From Vibrio agarilyticus (lineage in GTDB: Bacteria > Pseudomonadota > Gammaproteobacteria > Enterobacterales > Vibrionaceae): a stretch of 64,000 nucleotides of DNA. Of this stretch, positions 1-8,768 are shown in pieces. The stretch covers positions 62,001-126,000 of the forward strand of contig NZ_JABAIK010000001.1 of NCBI RefSeq assembly GCF_012641465.1, read 5' to 3'. Numbering within the stretch: position 1 is the stretch's first letter; every line of letters starts with the position of its first letter. The notes under the pieces were generated by a model. The model searched no databases. It saw only the letters and a program-made list of their open reading frames with translations, and was not told the origin of the DNA. Position numbers and translations under genes: made by a program.

Positions 1-2
1 CG

Positions 3-1394
3 GATCTCGGCGGTGGCATTATTTTGCCGGAACCTGAGCAGACCTTATACATCTTTGATGAGGCGCACCACTTACCACAAGTGGCGCGAGATCACGCCTC
101 TGCGGCCGCAAGTTTAAAAGGTGCAGCAGCGTGGCTTGAACGCTTAAACCAAGCCACGAGCAAATTTGCGGGTTTGGCCGATGAAAAACGGGTGGGTCGA
201 TTTCGAAATGAGCTGCAAGATGCCGTCAGCCAATTGATCCCTTCACTGTCGCAGCTCAGCAAGCAATTTGACCCAGCGCAATTTGATGACGGAATCTACC
301 GTTTCGAACACGGTGAATTGCCGGAATGGCTTGAGCAACAGGCAAAAGAGCTGAAACAAACCAGCCAAAAAGCCAGTCAGGCAGTGGCAAAAATTGCCGA
401 TCTCATTGCTGAGCGCGTCAAAGACGGTGAATTGGCACCGAGACTGGCAGAGCCTGCTCTCGCTGAACTCGGTTTTTATATTCAACGTACCGAAAATTTA
501 GCGCAAGTGTGGAAGTTGATGGCTGAGCCCACACGAGAAAAAGGCGCGCCACTTGCCCGTTGGCTGGAAAAACACCCAGATCGTGAAGGTGATGTGATTG
601 TTGCGGTCGCACCACTGGAAATTGGCTGGCAGCTCGACAAGCAGTTGTGGAGTCGGTGCGTTGGCGCCATTTTAGTCTCTGCGACGTTACGCGCCCTGAA
701 TTCATTTCACTATTTTTGCATGCAAGCTGGCATCGATATGCGAGAAGGTGAAGGCACACAGTTTTTGGCCCTTGCTTCGCCATTTGATTATGCCAATCAG
801 GCAGAGTTAATTGTGCCGCCAATGCGCCATGAACCACAAGCAGCACAATTTACAGAATATCTTATCGAAATTTTGCCTAACCATTTAAAAGACAAAGAGG
901 CTAACTTAGTTTTATTCTCTTCTTACTGGCAAATGAACCAAGTGGCTAAGGCGTTAGAAACAACGTTTATAAAACAAGGTTGGGCCTTGCAAGTGCAGGG
1001 TGAAACATCACGGACTGAAATACTCAAAAAGCATCGAAAACTGGTTGAAGCTGGCAAAACAAGTGTGCTGTTTGGAACCGGAAGCTTTTCAGAAGGGCTG
1101 GATTTGCCAGGGGATTTGCTCACCAACTTAGTGATAACAAAAATTCCCTTTGGCGTACCAACCTCCCCAGTGGAACAAGCGCACTCAGAATATATCGAGC
1201 GCCAAGGTGGTAACCCGTTTATGCAAATTACCGTTCCAGAAGCGAGTAAAAAGCTGATTCAAGCGGTGGGAAGACTGCTTCGCAAGGAACGAGACAGCGG
1301 TACCGTCACCATACTCGACAGACGTCTTGTCACTAAACGGTATGGTCAGTCACTGCTCAATGCGCTACCACCGTTTAAACGGACCATTAATTAA
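3..1394 (+). CDS. dinG: ATP-dependent DNA helicase DinG, C-terminal part (cut at window start)
   Basis: Superfamily 2, XPD-like 5'-3' DNA helicase that resolves R-loops and blocked forks. The open frame runs into the left edge without a start, so the first ~230 residues (Walker A and the iron-sulfur cysteines of the family) are missing. What remains is about 463 residues. It opens with the Walker B box as IFDEAHHLP, then has LVSATLRAL (motif III-like), motif V as LFGTGSFSEGLDLPGD, and motif VI as QAVGRLLRKERDSG followed by a VTILDRR end. These motifs and the spacing fit DinG rather than YoaA, which is its closest paralogue. A TSUP permease follows about 40 bp later on the same strand. Any LexA box would lie outside the window. 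Confidence 0.93.
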   Translation, partial: DLGGGIILPEPEQTLYIFDEAHHLPQVARDHASAAASLKGAAAWLERLNQATSKFAGLADEKRVGRFRNELQDAVSQLIPSLSQLSKQFDPAQFDDGIYRFEHGELPEWLEQQAKELKQTSQKASQAVAKIADLIAERVKDGELAPRLAEPALAELGFYIQRTENLAQVWKLMAEPTREKGAPLARWLEKHPDREGDVIVAVAPLEIGWQLDKQLWSRCVGAILVSATLRALNSFHYFCMQAGIDMREGEGTQFLALASPFDYANQAELIVPPMRHEPQAAQFTEYLIEILPNHLKDKEANLVLFSSYWQMNQVAKALETTFIKQGWALQVQGETSRTEILKKHRKLVEAGKTSVLFGTGSFSEGLDLPGDLLTNLVITKIPFGVPTSPVEQAHSEYIERQGGNPFMQITVPEASKKLIQAVGRLLRKERDSGTVTILDRRLVTKRYGQSLLNALPPFKRTIN

Positions 1395-1434
1395 GTCAGT
1401 GTCGACAATTGAGATCATAACTAGAAGAATACGA

Positions 1435-2205
1435 ATGGATTTACTTGAACCCTCTGTGGTGATCATTTTAGCGCTTATTGCCTTTGTGGCTGGTTTTATC
1501 GATGCCGTCGCTGGCGGCGGCGGCATGTTAACGGTTCCGACCCTACTCTCTATCGGATTGCCACCTCACATGGCATTAGGCACCAATAAAGTGGCCGCAA
1601 CGTTTGCCTCATCTACCGCGGCTTGGGCTTATTATCGTAAACGGCTTTTTCGTCCACGTTACTGGGGCCGTGCGTTTGCAGCCACGTTTATTGGTGCCGT
1701 ATTAGGCGCCCTCGTGGTCGACCGAATTTCAACACAGTGGCTAGAAAAAGTGCTTCCGTTAATCATTCTAGCCGCGGCACTCTATACCATCTTGCATAAA
1801 ACACCGGTTAATGAAAAAGAGACGTTGCCAACCCAATGCAAAACCCTGCGCTACAAACAGATGCTACAAGGACTTTCGCTCGGGTTTTACGACGGTCTAG
1901 CAGGTCCTGGCACGGGTGCGTTTTGGACAGTAAGTTCAATGGCGTTATATCGACTCAATATTTTGCTTGCCTCTGGCCTTGCAAAAGCAATGAACTTTAC
2001 CAGTAATTTTACTGCACTTGGGATGTTTGCCGTATTGGGCCACATTAATTGGCTGATAGGTTTAACCATGGGCGTGTGTCTGATGGCGGGCGCTTGGGTC
2101 GGCGCCCATTCAGCAATTCGCTTTGGCGCAGCATTTATTCGGCCCGTTTTTGTTACTGTGGTAAGCTTATTAGCAATCAAATTGGCGTATCAAGCGTGGT
2201 TTTAA
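1435..2205 (+). CDS. TSUP (TauE/SafE) family membrane permease, YfcA-like
   Basis: Integral membrane protein of 256 residues with about eight hydrophobic segments. The N-terminal segment is FVAGFIDAVAGGGGMLTVP, a glycine-rich signature typical of the TauE/SafE family, followed by ALGTNKVAATFAS. A second family-like repeat, YDGLAGPGTGAFWT, lies mid-protein, consistent with the internal duplication of this family. Such proteins are thought to export sulfite, sulfoacetate or related sulfur and organic anions; the substrate here cannot be told. I placed the start at ATG 1435 because the open frame upstream overlaps dinG and reads as non-family sequence, while AGAAG lies just upstream of 1435. It ends 4 bp before priC. 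Confidence 0.88.
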   Translation: MDLLEPSVVIILALIAFVAGFIDAVAGGGGMLTVPTLLSIGLPPHMALGTNKVAATFASSTAAWAYYRKRLFRPRYWGRAFAATFIGAVLGALVVDRISTQWLEKVLPLIILAAALYTILHKTPVNEKETLPTQCKTLRYKQMLQGLSLGFYDGLAGPGTGAFWTVSSMALYRLNILLASGLAKAMNFTSNFTALGMFAVLGHINWLIGLTMGVCLMAGAWVGAHSAIRFGAAFIRPVFVTVVSLLAIKLAYQAWF

Positions 2206-2209
2206 TTCG

Positions 2210-2758
2210 ATGAATCTCAATCAACTGGCATTAAAGCTTGATGAATTAGCAGCACAAGCGGCTCAACTTGATCGTCGTCGCGGTGAACAAGTTCGCGGGC
2301 TCTTTGATGAAAGGTTGTTCCATTGCCAATCCCAGCTTCTGATGCCGTGTGTTGATGAGACCCGCGCCACCTTCAATACACTCAAGCGCGAACAAGAGTG
2401 CGGCCGTTTAACTGCAATGCGCGCTGAATATCTGACTGAGCGTTTACTCGCACAAATCAGCGCCATTCAGCGAGAATTGGCAACCGTGCCTTTACGCAAC
2501 AAAGTAAAGCATATAGGCGCTGTAACGCAAAAGCCGATTAACGTTCTTTATCAAGAGCTTGCACAGCATTCCGAGTGGGCACGGCGTCTCCAGCAGATGG
2601 TTTGGGAACAGCAACAAGCACTAAACAGTGCTTCAGCACTGGAACGTGCAGAGCGCCAAAAAACACTTCTCGCCACAGAGCAGCGCCTGATCCGCTGCAA
2701 AGCTGCGTTGGATAAAATCGAAAATCAAATCACCTATCGTGAAAGGCACTCCTCATGA
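2210..2758 (+). CDS. priC: Primosomal replication protein PriC (N'')
   Basis: Small, basic, helical protein of 182 residues matching PriC, which loads DnaB at stalled forks carrying single-stranded gaps, independently of PriB and DnaT. Visible features are the N-terminal helix [20 protein letters not shown], a long central helical stretch ([20 protein letters not shown]) and a coiled-coil-like, basic C-terminus. The gene starts 4 bp after the permease and its stop overlaps the start of rsmS (ATGA), so the two are probably translationally coupled. The priC-rsmS(ybaM) order is the same as in enterobacteria, which supports both calls. Confidence 0.85.
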   Translation: MNLNQLALKLDELAAQAAQLDRRRGEQVRGLFDERLFHCQSQLLMPCVDETRATFNTLKREQECGRLTAMRAEYLTERLLAQISAIQRELATVPLRNKVKHIGAVTQKPINVLYQELAQHSEWARRLQQMVWEQQQALNSASALERAERQKTLLATEQRLIRCKAALDKIENQITYRERHSS

Positions 2759-2937
2759 GCCAACCAACCGTTTCCCTTGAAAATGCATCGGATGAGATTA
2801 AATTAGCGGTTGATCTCATCTATCTTCTTGAAACACATCAAATAGATCCTAACACCGCATTGGCGGCGCTAGAGATCGTTAAACAAGATTTACAGCGCCA
2901 GCTCGAGGCGCCCAATCAACCTCATACTCCGTCTTAA
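2755..2937 (+). CDS. rsmS: RsmS / YbaM family small protein (DUF2496)
   Basis: Sixty-residue acidic protein. The core [20 protein letters not shown] and the following [13 protein letters not shown] match the YbaM/RsmS family. RsmS was described in a plant pathogen as a pleiotropic regulator of the Rsm (CsrA) circuit and virulence traits; its biochemistry is not settled. The start codon overlaps the priC stop (ATGA), as in enterobacteria. The last ~10 residues are proline/glutamine-rich and poorly conserved in the family. About 26 bp separate it from xthA, so it may share the same transcript. Confidence 0.8.
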   Translation: MSQPTVSLENASDEIKLAVDLIYLLETHQIDPNTALAALEIVKQDLQRQLEAPNQPHTPS

Positions 2938-2963
2938 CGATTCATAAACCGAAAGGACATCGA

Positions 2964-3773
2964 ATGAAAATCATTAGCTTTAATATCAATGGACTGCGTG
3001 CTCGCCTTCCTCAGCTACAAGCACTGATCGATAAACACCAGCCCGATGTTATTGGTCTGCAAGAGATCAAAGTTCATGATGAAGCGTTTCCACGCGAAGA
3101 GGTGGAAGCCATGGGATATCAAGTCTACTTTCACGGGCAAAAAGCGCATTATGGCGTTGCCATTTTATGTAAACAAACGCCGCTCTCGGTGCAACGTGGT
3201 TTTCCAACCGATACCGATGAACATCAAAAGCGCATGATTATGGCGACGTTTTTAGACAAAAGCGGCGAGCATGTCACTGTAATGAATGGGTATTTCCCTC
3301 AAGGTGATAACATTCATCATGAAACAAAATTTCCTTACAAAAGACAATTTTATCAAGATTTGATGGGCTACCTTGACCAATACCACCAAAACGATGAACG
3401 GCTTGTAGTCATGGGAGACATTAACATCAGCCCGACCGATGCCGATATTGGTATTGGTGAGCCGAATCGTAAACGCTGGCTCAAAACCGGAAAATGCTCC
3501 TTTCAGCCAGAGGAGAGAGAATGGTTACAGCGTTTGTTGGATTGGGGTTTTGTCGACACCTTCCGTGCCCAACACCCTGAAGTCACCGACCAGTTTTCGT
3601 GGTTTGATTATCGCTCTAAAGGGTTTGATGACAACCGTGGCCTGCGCATTGACGTTATTTTGGCCACGCCACCGCTGGCAAATTTGTGCGTCGACACGGG
3701 CATTGACTATGAGCTTCGCGGCGCGGAAAAACCTTCTGATCACGCGCCAATTTGGAGTGAGTTTAGCAACTAA
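2964..3773 (+). CDS. xthA: Exodeoxyribonuclease III (AP endonuclease)
   Basis: Exo III, 269 residues, close to the E. coli length (268). It cleaves 5' of abasic sites and degrades 3' ends of duplex DNA. Signature motifs are present: [15 protein letters not shown] at the N-terminus, [12 protein letters not shown] with the metal-binding Glu, [23 protein letters not shown] with the catalytic Asp-x-Asn, LRIDVILAT, and the terminal SDHAPIW with the catalytic Asp-His pair. A good ribosome site (GAAAGGAC) lies 7 bp before ATG 2964. It may form a small replication/repair transcript with priC and rsmS. Confidence 0.96.
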   Translation: MKIISFNINGLRARLPQLQALIDKHQPDVIGLQEIKVHDEAFPREEVEAMGYQVYFHGQKAHYGVAILCKQTPLSVQRGFPTDTDEHQKRMIMATFLDKSGEHVTVMNGYFPQGDNIHHETKFPYKRQFYQDLMGYLDQYHQNDERLVVMGDINISPTDADIGIGEPNRKRWLKTGKCSFQPEEREWLQRLLDWGFVDTFRAQHPEVTDQFSWFDYRSKGFDDNRGLRIDVILATPPLANLCVDTGIDYELRGAEKPSDHAPIWSEFSN

Positions 3774-3829
3774 GCTGCTAGCCAGTTAAGTTATTCTCAA
3801 CACAGTGTTGCCCCAAGCACAATGCTGCC

Positions 3830-4765
3830 CTAGCGACCAAAGTGGTTAGGCGTAATCTCAAAACTAAAATAGTTCTCGGCGATCTCTTGATAGATCGCCT
3901 TTTTATTCAATTGATTAAGGGCGTTATCAAGAGCGTGCTTGAGTGCAGCATCGTTTTTACGCACCCCGATGCCAAAGCCCTCGCCAAACCACGTTGTCTC
4001 AGTTAACCAGGGTCCGATAAAGTGAAATTGGTGACCCATCGGCTGGTTGAGGATCGTCTGCGCCAGTACTTGAGCGTCACCAAGTAGAACATCCACCTTG
4101 CCCTCAATAAGCGCATCACGGGCTTCATCAAAGGTATTGAAGCGGACCACAGTGATGGCTTTGTTTTGCTCACCATACTCCTCGGCTTCTTTTGTGGCCC
4201 CCTCAATCAAAGGACGGCCACTCTCACTCGCAGACCAATAATTATCGCGTAAATACGCGTCGTGGGTGGTTCCGCTTTGCACCCCGACTTTCGCATTCGC
4301 CAGATTGCCAATGCTTATGTTCATTGATTTGGTTGCGACAAATCGACTTGGGATCTGCGCGTAAGCTTGACTAAATGCGATACGCTCTTTTCGCGAAGCG
4401 GTGATGGACATTGCCGCAATGATGGCGTCATATTCATGATTAATCAGGCCTGGTATCAATTGCGGCCAGCGCCGCACTTCAAAACGGCAATTCACTTGCA
4501 TTTCATCGCACAGCGCCCTGGCAAGATCGATATCAAAGCCCCTCAGTGAACCATCGACTTCTTGCCAGCTAAAGGGCGGATATCTACCATCGACACCAAA
4601 GCGCACCGTTTTTGTTTCTGCAATGGCAAAGGAAGACGTGAAAACAGCGCTGAAGATAAAGAAAAAAAGCGCCACTCTGTACCATGTGACAATAGCATTA
4701 GCGCAACTTAAACCTTGCATCTTCTGAGAATAAAAACTCATTTTACTATCAACGCTCTTTTTCAT
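3830..4765 (-). CDS. Periplasmic amino-acid-type solute-binding protein (family 3), orphan
   Basis: Type II periplasmic binding protein of about 311 residues. After a long N-terminal leader with a hydrophobic segment (VALFFFIFSAVFTSSFAIA) comes the family-3 signature: VRFGVDGRYPPFSW, then GFDIDLARALCDEM, YDAIIAAMSITASRKE and a C-terminal lobe ending GIGVRKND. It resembles the arginine/histidine/ornithine binders ArtJ and HisJ. The start is uncertain: TTG 4795, ATG 4765 and ATG 4741 are in frame; I prefer 4765 (Met-Lys-Lys), although the ribosome site is weak. No ABC permease or ATPase is adjacent, so it either serves a transporter encoded elsewhere or acts as a sensor. Confidence 0.82.
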   Translation of the reverse strand: MKKSVDSKMSFYSQKMQGLSCANAIVTWYRVALFFFIFSAVFTSSFAIAETKTVRFGVDGRYPPFSWQEVDGSLRGFDIDLARALCDEMQVNCRFEVRRWPQLIPGLINHEYDAIIAAMSITASRKERIAFSQAYAQIPSRFVATKSMNISIGNLANAKVGVQSGTTHDAYLRDNYWSASESGRPLIEGATKEAEEYGEQNKAITVVRFNTFDEARDALIEGKVDVLLGDAQVLAQTILNQPMGHQFHFIGPWLTETTWFGEGFGIGVRKNDAALKHALDNALNQLNKKAIYQEIAENYFSFEITPNHFGR

Positions 4766-4884
4766 ACGGCACCCTATTCGATCAAATAGTGACAAATTAC
4801 AATGTGATCAAGGCTTAGTTCGGTAGCCCTCAGCTAAGGATAGGTTGCAGTGAAATATATGCCAGTTAACCCTCGGAATGGCGT

Positions 4885-4912
4885 AGAAAAAAGCCCCAGA
4901 GGTGGAGCTTTT
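4885..4912 (-). terminator. Rho-independent terminator of the 4943-6439 lipoprotein gene
   Basis: Read on the minus strand, a stem AAAAGCTCCA / TGGGGCTTTT (one G-U pair) with a 4-nt loop is followed by six T residues. It starts about 30 bp past the stop codon of the lipoprotein gene. Confidence 0.75.
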
Positions 4913-4942
4913 GAAGGAAAATTATTAAGCAGCGTTATCCAA

Positions 4943-6439
4943 TTACTGCTCTCTTGATAACGCGAAAGAGCGGGTTTTATGGTGTGCTGCATTCAATTGA
5001 AAACGCTGCCCTTCTTCAAGAATCAATCCATGAGAGTCTGTTTCCGGACTAGGTCGATCACTACTATCAAATTGGTCCATAAATAGGCGTGGATCTAGCG
5101 CGGTCGTTGTTTCACTAAACCAATAATCTTGCTTTAGTTTTGCGGCTGTCAAATCAACAGAATCAAAATCTTCCACCATAGGAACAACGAGCTTCTGCGT
5201 TGGTAATGAATAAATAGTATGCAGGCTTAAGCCATCGGAGCCGGCATCCGGATGTAGACTGATTCGCTGTAAACCGAAATCTGACGTGCCAATAGTGATG
5301 CTATTTTGCATATCGATAACAAGCGCGCCATTCGATTGGTTACTATACAAAGCAGAAGCATTTGCTAATGAAGCCACGTCAAATAGATCGCCTTCATCAA
5401 GTGAAGCATTCCACGTATCATCTAGAGCAAAATTAAGTGTTGCAGACCACGACTCGGCAGGAATACCTACCGCACTAACAAACCATGTTTCTGCCGATTT
5501 TTTCTCAAGTGGACGATAATATTCCTCGGTTTTCGATGAAATATGTGTCAATACTTTGGCACTATCGCGATATACCACACCAACATCGACATCATCATAG
5601 ATGACGTTACTCTGACTGCGAATAATTGGTTCCTTTTCGCCGGTATAAACCATATTCACTTTACCTGATGCCCAGTCTTCGTAACCGTATTGCACGAGGG
5701 ACTCTTTATCCCCATCGCGATACTGAGTAATTGCAGTGATATCATTACCTAAGGCTTGAAAATCAGTTTTAGCTGTTATTTCTGGGGAGTTACCACCGGC
5801 TTCCGTTTCGATATTTGAAGTAAAGTAATATGGAAAAATGCCGACATCGTCAAAAGAGCCTTCAGGATCCAGTGCGTACTCCACGCCCGTTTTGTTAACC
5901 TCAGCCAAATTATTCGTTGCGGTTACACATTGTGCATTTCCTACCGGGTTAACTACGGTTAGCGTCATATTTTTGAACAGGCTCGAATTCGCCTCTAGGA
6001 AAGCGCGAGAAAATGACGTTGCGTAGTAATTAAAATTAACGTGCTCGACAACATTCACAAAGCCATTGGTTGGAACGTCCTCAAGAAAAAAACCAATACG
6101 CCCATCATTTAAAGCCAGCTCAGAGCCATCGATCACCTCGCCTGTTTCATCACTAAAATTAATGTAAATAAATGAATCAAGCGCATCACCAACTGGCTTT
6201 ACCGTCAATACATCTGTCTCGACATCGGTTTCATCGCCATTGGTAATTTCCGTACGCTCACGTTCATAAATTTTACAGTTTGCCGCAGCCACCAAACTTT
6301 GCATCTCAGCTTTGACAAAGCTTAAATTAATCGCCGTTTTCGTGGGCGCTGGTGTACCACCACCGCCACTGCTGCCGCCACATCCGGCAAGTGCGGTTGA
6401 AATCAATACAGCCAGCGGCAAAAGCGTCAAATTCTTCAT
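4943..6439 (-). CDS. Large secreted lipoprotein of unknown function
   Basis: A 498-residue protein with a type II signal peptide: Met-Lys-Asn, a hydrophobic core and the lipobox STALAGC, which makes Cys20 the lipidated residue. A flexible linker GGSSGGGGTPAPT follows. The mature part is acidic, rich in Asp, Glu, Ser and Thr, with few cysteines and an apparent beta-rich pattern. I recognise no domain. Residue +2 after Cys is Gly, so an outer-membrane destination is likely under the usual Lol rule. The start ATG 6439 was chosen for AGGAAGAG eight bases upstream and because it gives a proper signal peptide; a longer frame to 6502 does not. It is monocistronic and faces away from the DUF3360 gene. 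Confidence 0.75.
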   Translation of the reverse strand: MKNLTLLPLAVLISTALAGCGGSSGGGGTPAPTKTAINLSFVKAEMQSLVAAANCKIYERERTEITNGDETDVETDVLTVKPVGDALDSFIYINFSDETGEVIDGSELALNDGRIGFFLEDVPTNGFVNVVEHVNFNYYATSFSRAFLEANSSLFKNMTLTVVNPVGNAQCVTATNNLAEVNKTGVEYALDPEGSFDDVGIFPYYFTSNIETEAGGNSPEITAKTDFQALGNDITAITQYRDGDKESLVQYGYEDWASGKVNMVYTGEKEPIIRSQSNVIYDDVDVGVVYRDSAKVLTHISSKTEEYYRPLEKKSAETWFVSAVGIPAESWSATLNFALDDTWNASLDEGDLFDVASLANASALYSNQSNGALVIDMQNSITIGTSDFGLQRISLHPDAGSDGLSLHTIYSLPTQKLVVPMVEDFDSVDLTAAKLKQDYWFSETTTALDPRLFMDQFDSSDRPSPETDSHGLILEEGQRFQLNAAHHKTRSFALSREQ

Positions 6440-6929
6440 TATCTCTTCCTGAAACGGCAAATGCTCGCCGCGTATTTGTGAATTATGAGCGATTAGAAGC
6501 AATTTTTACGCCAAATATTACACTGCACTCGTTACTCGTCGCGACACTGCAAAAATGCCAACGACTTGATTTTGTTGTCACATCACCAAAATGAATGAAA
6601 ATTACTTGTTTTATTCAATATGAAATACTGTATGTAACGCATTTTGATGCTTTGACGCAAAAAAACCAATGATACCAGTAACATCCTGTAGTTTTATTTC
6701 ACACATCTTCTTAAAATGATCTAAATCAATCATCGTGTTTTGGAGAGTTGTTAGACTCGCGCACAAAGCGTTTTGAGGGCAATGCCTCACCGGGTCTCAC
6801 ACTTTTGTCAACGTCCGCTATCAACGTTAACAAGTTTTTCATCTGTCCTGACCCACGTTTTCGACACTACGTCGCTCAACGCAAACGCATTTATCCAGAA
6901 TTGTTTTTTTCTTTATACAAGAGGTCTCT
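6440..6929. promoter_or_regulatory. Divergent intergenic region with an FNR-like site (6716-6729) before the DUF3360 gene
   Basis: A 490-bp gap between the lipoprotein gene and the DUF3360 gene. At 6716-6729 lies ATGATCTAAATCAA, matching the FNR consensus TTGAT-N4-ATCAA at 9 of 10 positions. A weak -10 (TAGACT, 6752-6757) would put a start near 6764, with the site centred near -41.5, the classic class II activator position. The leader would then be about 165 nt and contains a small TGAGG/CCTCA hairpin around 6776-6791. The sites are read from sequence; activation is inference. I see no convincing gene in the gap. Confidence 0.55.
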
Positions 6930-8483
6930 ATGACAGACGCAGTTAATCAAGCGCCGCTTGATTCAGATGTCGAATCAGACGGCAAAAGCTATCGTGAGCT
7001 GCACCGTCCGGCGTCAGAATTTGCTAGCCGTTCCGATTATTTGGATCATGAACTTCAAATTATGAAACCACGTCGTTTCGGTTTGAACTTACCTGGTCGT
7101 GATTTCCGCTTTGAGCTTGAAGATTTAGTACCAGCTCTAGCCGGTACTATCGGCATTATCGCGATGTATTCTGCGGTAATGATGTCATGGGCTGAGGGTC
7201 TCACTCAGGCATGGGATCACATCAATTTGGGTAAAGAGTTTGCGATTGAAGTAGCTCGTGTAGAAATGCTGATCCCAGCGTTGCTATTCTGCGTTCTTGC
7301 CTCTGGTTTTATCAACCCGAAAGCGAACCTTGCCGGTAACCACGGTCCGATGATTCCGCTTATCGCAACTATCGCGTTAGCGGGTGCTCACCCTCTTGCG
7401 TTAGCCATTTTGATTGGTGTGTTTGGCCTGCTTCTCAGCTTCTTAAAAGGTGGCTCAAAGCTGGTTAACCTGACATCAGAAGGGACTGCTGGTGGCTTGC
7501 TTATCTTCTTAGGTTTAACGGGTACCGTCAGCCAAATCACGTCCATTCAAGAGTGGGCAGTTGGTTTGCAATCGTCTACCGTTGAAGCGGGCAGCATGGG
7601 TTATGTCGGTCTTATCGTCTTGGCAGTGACTATCGCGCTTTACGCGTATCTTGCTAAGGTCAACAAACGCTGGCTTGCTATTCCTGTGTGTGCGTTCACT
7701 GGCCTTGCAATCGCCTTAGCGCTTGGCGCAGGTTTTGACATCAAGTTTGTTACCGAAACCGGCCTACCGAACCTAAACCCAGTTTACTGGTGGGGCAGCA
7801 CAGAAGAAGGTTGGATGCTAGGTCTTCCTAACATGGAACACTTCATCGCATCACTACCGTTTGCAATCCTAGCAGTCGCGATGTGGTCTCCTGACTTCTT
7901 AGGTCACCGTATCTTCCAAGAACTGAACTACCCGAAAAAGACCGAAAACGTTCTTATGGACGTCGACGATACCATGACCATGTGTTCAATTCGTCAAATG
8001 GTCGGTACAGCAGTGGGTGGTGGTAACATCACATCATCTTGGGGGACCTACATGATCCCAGCTGCAATCGCAAAACGCCCAATTCCAGGTGGCGCAATCT
8101 TGCTTGGCTTGCTGGTTATGACGGTTGCGATCCTTGGCTTCCCTATGGATATTGCTGTATGGCCGCCAGTGATGCGTGTAGCTCTGCTAGTAGGTGTTTC
8201 ACTGCCGCTACTAGAAGCGGGTATGCAAATGGTGAAAGATTCTAAGGATTCACAAGCTGCCGGTATCTGTATCTTCGGTTCAGCGGTAGTTAACCCAGTA
8301 CTTGCTTGGGCACTTACCATGCTACTCGACAACAACGGTCTTATCGGTGACAAAGAGCGTGCTTCACGTCTATCCTTTGTGGATAAAATCGTGATCCCTG
8401 TGGGCGTGCTTGTTATCTGTTTGGTTGCTATGCTTGCTGTCGGCATGCTGGAAGACCAATACGGTCTAACCGCTTGGTTATAA
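6930..8483 (+). CDS. DUF3360 family multi-spanning membrane transporter
   Basis: A 517-residue inner membrane protein with a ~70-residue soluble N-terminus and 11-14 hydrophobic segments. From memory it matches the DUF3360 family of vibrios and relatives, whose substrate is unknown. The glycine/proline-rich helices (FINPKANLAGNHGPMIP, LGFPMDIAVWPP, GICIFGSAVVNPVLAW) recall the SulP and nucleobase transporter fold, which is inference. It is not a formate channel of the FocA/NirC type: it is nearly twice as long and lacks that family's motifs. It sits directly upstream of pflB, where enterobacteria have focA, and has an FNR-like site upstream. It has its own terminator, so it is probably a separate transcript from pflB. 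Confidence 0.75.
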   Translation: MTDAVNQAPLDSDVESDGKSYRELHRPASEFASRSDYLDHELQIMKPRRFGLNLPGRDFRFELEDLVPALAGTIGIIAMYSAVMMSWAEGLTQAWDHINLGKEFAIEVARVEMLIPALLFCVLASGFINPKANLAGNHGPMIPLIATIALAGAHPLALAILIGVFGLLLSFLKGGSKLVNLTSEGTAGGLLIFLGLTGTVSQITSIQEWAVGLQSSTVEAGSMGYVGLIVLAVTIALYAYLAKVNKRWLAIPVCAFTGLAIALALGAGFDIKFVTETGLPNLNPVYWWGSTEEGWMLGLPNMEHFIASLPFAILAVAMWSPDFLGHRIFQELNYPKKTENVLMDVDDTMTMCSIRQMVGTAVGGGNITSSWGTYMIPAAIAKRPIPGGAILLGLLVMTVAILGFPMDIAVWPPVMRVALLVGVSLPLLEAGMQMVKDSKDSQAAGICIFGSAVVNPVLAWALTMLLDNNGLIGDKERASRLSFVDKIVIPVGVLVICLVAMLAVGMLEDQYGLTAWL

Positions 8484-8498
8484 GCCTAACAACATGAC

Positions 8499-8526
8499 AA
8501 AGGGTAGCGACATCGCTACCCTTTTT
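8499..8526 (+). terminator. Rho-independent terminator after the DUF3360 gene
   Basis: An 11-bp perfect stem AAAGGGTAGCG / CGCTACCCTTT with a 4-nt loop and a T run, 15 bp after the stop codon. Confidence 0.92.
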
Positions 8527-8551
8527 GTTTTCAGCAATTGTTTAAGGTTTA

Positions 8552-8621
8552 TTGATTTAGTTTAATGTTTGCAGAAAATTTTTAGAATATGCTTGACGAC
8601 GCACTGGCAAATAACCATATT
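8552..8621 (+). promoter_or_regulatory. Candidate pflB promoter with FNR-like half-conserved site
   Basis: TTGATTTAGTTTAA at 8552-8565 has a perfect left FNR half-site and a 3 of 5 right half. Downstream, TTGACG (8593-8598), a 17-bp spacer and CATATT (8616-8621) form a reasonable sigma-70 promoter with a start near 8628, placing the FNR-like box near -69. The leader to the pflB start would be about 140 nt. Known pfl operons are FNR and ArcA activated; here the binding is inferred. Confidence 0.45.
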
Positions 8622-8686
8622 ACGCACAGTGATAATATCTATGTGCATTTGATGAAATAGTGTCCATAGATATCGTTTTTTATTTG

Positions 8687-8744
8687 TGTACTGAGATGCC
8701 CCCACAAGGGCACTTGCGTAACAGCAACTCAGTGCGGTTTTTTT
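8687..8744 (+). promoter_or_regulatory. Terminator-like stem-loop in the pflB leader
   Basis: The outer stem pairs TGTACTGAG (8687-8695) with CTCAGTGCG (8728-8736), nine pairs including two G-U. It encloses an inner hairpin TGCCC / GGGCA (8697-8701, 8708-8712) and is followed by seven T residues (8738-8744), only 25 bp before the pflB start codon. In form it is an intrinsic terminator inside the 5' untranslated region, so it may be a conditional attenuator or a stability element. It does not match the conserved core of the pfl/ZTP riboswitch that I know. Confidence 0.55.
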
Positions 8745-8768
8745 CTACTATCTAAAGGTAGGTATGTC

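Noticed and set aside
6748-6933. 61-residue open frame before the DUF3360 gene
   Set aside because: It has no ribosome site, overlaps the proposed transcription start and ends inside the start of the next gene.
6930-8483. FocA formate channel, as expected upstream of pflB
   Set aside because: The protein is 517 residues, with many more spans than FocA (about 285) and none of the FocA/NirC motifs.
8687-8744. pfl/ZTP riboswitch before pflB
   Set aside because: The conserved core of that riboswitch is not present; only the terminator-like stem is.
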